NCBI RefSeq assembly: GCF_016909015.1
Contig: NZ_JAFBFA010000050.1
Coordinates: forward strand, 1 to 24,933
From: Gracilibacillus alcaliphilus
GTDB lineage: Bacteria; Bacillota; Bacilli; Bacillales; Amphibacillaceae
Direction: 5' to 3'
DNA length: 24,933 nt
Made by a program: the position numbers and the translations under genes. Shown one piece after another: positions 22,420 through 24,933 of this stretch (positions are counted from its first letter, which is position 1; every line of letters starts with the position of its first letter). The notes beneath the pieces were generated by a model. It was not told where the DNA came from. It saw nothing but the letters and a program-made list of their open reading frames with translations, and did no database searches.

Positions 22420-22854
22420 TTACCACCTTTGTTCCGGATCCACATCTTCCATTATTTCTGTAATATTCCCCGAAATTTCAATATTTTCTGGTGTACACAA
22501 GAAAGTTTGTGACCCTAATTTTTTTATTTGTCCTGAAACAGCATAGACCGCGCCACTCAGAAAGTCAATGATTTGTCTTGCTTGTTTTGTATCAACACGC
22601 TGCAGATTAACGACAACAGAACGTCGGTTGACAATGTGATCGGCAATTTCTTGAACTTCATTGTAGGATCTTGGTTCACATAGCACCATCTTAGCACTTT
22701 GCTGAACAGATGACAGGCTGACAATATTCTTGTCCTCTTTCTTTGAGAGCCTGCGTGGAAATTTTTGTTCTTCTTCCACCTCTTCCTCAACTATTTCGTA
22801 TTCTTCCTCGTCATCCACACTGAAAAAATTACGAAATTTGCCTTTCATACTCAT
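22420..22854 (-). CDS. sepF: Cell division protein SepF
   Basis: A 144-residue protein: an amphipathic N-terminal helix (MSMKGKFRNFFS) for membrane binding, an acidic linker, and the SepF core (KMVLCEPRSYNEVQEIADHI, RRSVVVNLQRVD, QARQIIDFLSGAVYA, GSQTFLCTPENIEI). SepF polymerises into rings that bundle FtsZ filaments and anchor them at the septum. ATG 22854 follows AGAGGTGAT; GTG 22863 overlaps the ribosome site and is rejected. Confidence 0.95.
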   Translation of the reverse strand: MSMKGKFRNFFSVDDEEEYEIVEEEVEEEQKFPRRLSKKEDKNIVSLSSVQQSAKMVLCEPRSYNEVQEIADHIVNRRSVVVNLQRVDTKQARQIIDFLSGAVYAVSGQIKKLGSQTFLCTPENIEISGNITEIMEDVDPEQRW

Positions 22855-22865
22855 GTTTATCACCT

Positions 22866-23546
22866 CTATTCCTGATAAGGCCCTACTAGATCTGAGCCGA
22901 TTCGTATATGTGTTGCACCTTCTTGAATCGCAATCTGGTAATCATTACTCATTCCCATCGACAGGAAACGGCAAGGGGCATGGTCATAATCTGCTTCTAC
23001 GATCGTATCTCTCAGCTGACGCAAGGAGCGAAAAACATCCCTTAATCGTTCTTCATCGCTGATATGAGGGGCCATTGTCATTAATCCTACCACATGAATG
23101 TTACTATAATCTTTCAGTAACTCAACAAACGGAATAACTTCATCAACCGCCAAACCATGTTTCGAATCCTCTCCACTGACATTAACCTGCACAAAGCAAT
23201 CAACAGGTTTTTCAGCACGTTTATTAATTTCTTTGGCCAATGACTTGCGATCTAAGGAATGTAAATAATCCATCTTGTCGATGACATCTTTTACTTTCCT
23301 TGATTGTAAAGTACCAATAAAGTGCCATTGTGCCTGTTTGCCGATTGCCGCATATTTTGCTTGAAAACCGTCTGGTCGATTTTCCCCAAAATCATTAATA
23401 CCAGCTTGCAAGGCTTCTTGTGTTCTCTCTATTGTAACATATTTCGTTACAGCGATTATTTTTATGTCCTCTGGATCACGATCTACCTTTTGGCAGGCTT
23501 CTTTTATTTGTGCTTGGATATGTGCTAAATTTTCTATTACCTTCAC
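22866..23546 (-). CDS. ylmE: PLP homeostasis protein YlmE (YggS/COG0325 family)
   Basis: A 226-residue TIM-barrel protein binding pyridoxal phosphate: IIAVTKYV with the PLP lysine, FGENRPDGF, WHFIGTLQSRK, SLDRKSLA, VQVNVSGEDSKHG, GLMTMAP, LSMGMSNDYQIAI, and HIRIGSDLVG. YggS proteins have no known enzymatic reaction and buffer PLP and amino acid pools. GTG 23546 stands behind GGAAGGAGAG; the frame is open to a TTG at 23567, which lies before that site. Confidence 0.95.
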   Translation of the reverse strand: MKVIENLAHIQAQIKEACQKVDRDPEDIKIIAVTKYVTIERTQEALQAGINDFGENRPDGFQAKYAAIGKQAQWHFIGTLQSRKVKDVIDKMDYLHSLDRKSLAKEINKRAEKPVDCFVQVNVSGEDSKHGLAVDEVIPFVELLKDYSNIHVVGLMTMAPHISDEERLRDVFRSLRQLRDTIVEADYDHAPCRFLSMGMSNDYQIAIQEGATHIRIGSDLVGPYQE

Positions 23547-23567
23547 CTTTACTCTCCTTCCTAACAA

Positions 23568-24368
23568 CTACTTTATCCCTATATATCCCATCATTCTTCC
23601 AGTTGGATGAGAATCTCTTCGATGAGAAAAGAATAAAGGATCATGAGCCGTACAATACTCGGTCTTAAAGATTTGTGCAGACGGAACTCCTGCAGCAATT
23701 AATAATTGCCGGTTAAGTTCCTTTAAATCAAGTTGGTATTTTCCTTGACTGCCGGTATACGTATCTTGATAGCGAGGATTAATATGCTGAATGACATGGT
23801 CATTCACTTGATAACAGGAGGAACATATACTTGGACCAATAACCACTTCCAGATCATCTACATCAGTAAACATCGATTGGAACCTTCGGACAGTCTCACC
23901 AACAATATTAGCTACCGTTCCTTTCCAGCCTGCGTGCGCAATCGCTACGATTCTTTGTTTACGATCTATGAAAAAAACCGGTACACAATCGGCAAATAAG
24001 GCGGTACACAGTACACCTGGCTGTCTCGTGAGTAAGCCATCTGTCTTGGCGATGGCGGTTGTTTGTGAAAAAACACCTTTTCCAAGATCGGCTGTTGTCA
24101 CTTCTTTCACATGATGATGGTGGACTTGATCTGCAGCCACCCAATGCTCCAAAGGTGTATCGATTCGTTCAGCCAACCGACGGCGATTTTCCAAAACAAC
24201 ATCTGGATTATCTCCCACATGAAAACCTAGGTTATTACTTTGGTAAGGAGCATTGCTTACTCCATGATAGCGTGTTGTAAATCCCGCGATAATCGATATC
24301 TTTTCTGTTTGCCAGCGCTGAATAATTAGTAATGACTGGTCTTGATTAAGGACAAACGGTTCCAACAA
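23568..24368 (-). CDS. pgeF: Peptidoglycan editing factor PgeF (YlmD, LACC1/YfiH family)
   Basis: The 266-residue protein has the multicopper-oxidase-like fold of the YfiH/LACC1 family with its metal and substrate motifs: AADQVHHHHV, ALFADCVPVFF, AHAGWKGT, GPSICSSCYQV and the C-terminal HRRDSHPTGRM. Members act as purine nucleoside phosphorylase/adenosine deaminase-type enzymes, and in E. coli PgeF prevents misincorporation of L-Ser into peptidoglycan. Two TTG codons (24368, 24365) follow GGAGGCGAAG; either may be used. It is the first gene of the cluster in this window. Confidence 0.93.
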   Translation of the reverse strand: MLEPFVLNQDQSLLIIQRWQTEKISIIAGFTTRYHGVSNAPYQSNNLGFHVGDNPDVVLENRRRLAERIDTPLEHWVAADQVHHHHVKEVTTADLGKGVFSQTTAIAKTDGLLTRQPGVLCTALFADCVPVFFIDRKQRIVAIAHAGWKGTVANIVGETVRRFQSMFTDVDDLEVVIGPSICSSCYQVNDHVIQHINPRYQDTYTGSQGKYQLDLKELNRQLLIAAGVPSAQIFKTEYCTAHDPLFFSHRRDSHPTGRMMGYIGIK

Positions 24369-24839
24369 CTTCGCCTCCTATTTTTCATCATTTTATCATA
24401 TTTTATGATACGTGTCGCATAATAGTGAAGAATGATAGATAATTCTAACCAGAGGTAAGGGTTTAGCAACCAAAAATGATCTTTTTTTCCTGCTTCCGAT
24501 TAGAAATGCGGCGGTTGATTACAGCTGAAAATTCCCGCCTCTCCACCTTATCTATCATTAAACGACAAGAGTTTTACTACCTTTTGCAAAGAAGTGTACC
24601 ATGAATTTCCATAAGCATAAAAAGCACAAAGCGCCCTTTTAAAAAGGTAGAAATTGGAGTGTCACAACGGAGATAAAGGAAACACGACAACGCAAGGGGG
24701 CGATGTTGACTTATCGCAGGAAGATCTCCTCGTTTTTGGCACTTGGATCTGGACATGGTTATTCTTGAATAAGAATGAACTCATGAAAAATCATATACTT
24801 GCTGACCTTACAAAAAAAGACGGCCCTCAAATTAGAAAG
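24369..24839. other. Gene-free region upstream of pgeF
   Basis: About 470 bases. Next to pgeF there is a small palindrome ATCATA-TTT-TATGAT (about 24395-24409) and AT-rich sequence that could hold the cluster promoter, but no consensus pair is clear. The rest shows no convincing gene; one plus-strand frame of 62 codons (24654-24842) has no ribosome site and no recognisable domain. The sigG or ylmC genes expected here in B. subtilis are not seen in this stretch. Confidence 0.5.
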
Positions 24840-24933
24840 TGAACTGCACCCTGTCAAGTAGACAGTGAAAAAACAAAAATCTATGCAACAGTCTGGTACC
24901 GATATTCCAACGGTGCCAGGCTGTTTAATTTCT
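24840..24933 (+). mobile_element. Partial IS3-family (IS150-group) terminus, continuing off the window
   Basis: TGAACTGCACCC followed by AAGTAGACAG (24840-24865) resembles the terminal inverted repeat of IS150-group elements (E. coli IS150 begins TGTACTGCACCC). A subterminal hairpin follows: ACAGTCTGGTACCG (24888-24901) pairs with CGGTGCCAGGCTGT (24911-24924), a feature I associate with such ends, where it may block incoming transcription. The TG terminus faces left, so the element body lies beyond 24933. No transposase is visible here. Confidence 0.6.

Noticed and set aside
24654..24842. 62-codon plus-strand frame before the IS end
   Set aside because: No ribosome site, no recognisable domain, and the stop lies at the IS terminus.
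1..24933. CRISPR array or tRNA/rRNA genes
   Set aside because: No regularly spaced direct repeats with unique spacers and no tRNA or rRNA sequence were seen; the repeats at 1549-1801 are irregular and in both orientations.

Overview
The window comes from a low-GC, Gram-positive member of the Bacillaceae. The right third is the conserved Bacillus-type division cluster, all on the minus strand: pgeF (ylmD) - ylmE - sepF - ylmG - ylmH - divIVA - ileS. Many genes use TTG or GTG starts behind strong GGAGG sites, and ileS has a T-box leader. I cannot name the genus from this sequence; a halotolerant Oceanobacillus/Gracilibacillus/Virgibacillus-like host is a guess.

Bases 1 to about 17,300 are the integrase-side part of a siphophage-type prophage lying downstream of ileS, where Bacillus subtilis has ylyA and lspA. 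From right to left it holds: a tyrosine integrase (16117-17286), an ImmA-type protease (15616-16032) and an Xre repressor (15181-15603), all on the plus strand; a control region with paired TTAGCTAA operators and consensus promoters (14913-15125); a leftward early operon starting with a Cro-like protein and a DUF771 protein, followed by several very small genes; then a replication and recombination module: SNF2-type helicase, DUF1351 protein, VRR-NUC nuclease, a fused PD-(D/E)XK nuclease/Sak4-like ATPase, a DUF669 protein, a compact family B DNA polymerase, and a PrimPol/D5 primase-helicase. After the primase comes an iteron-like, AT-rich non-coding region (about 1549-1940) that looks like a replication origin, then a sigma-like late regulator, then the first gene of the packaging module.

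The prophage looks damaged. The primase-helicase is split by what appears to be a 5-base loss exactly at its Walker A motif. The terminase small subunit helix-turn-helix is joined in frame to the C-terminal half of a PIN_8-type nuclease, a junction that suggests late genes were deleted or replaced. Two plus-strand genes interrupt the leftward operon: a zinc-ribbon/DUF4145 protein (3895-4602) and a 103-residue unknown (14252-14563). Both look like cargo expressed from the lysogen.

The least expected signals are a self-contained promoter-terminator unit predicting an RNA of about 45 nt opposite the helicase leader (12593-12672), the origin-like repeat region, the nuclease-Sak4 fusion with a charged tail, and the chimeric PIN gene. 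At the far right, the last 94 bases look like the terminus of an IS150-group IS3 element that continues beyond the window.
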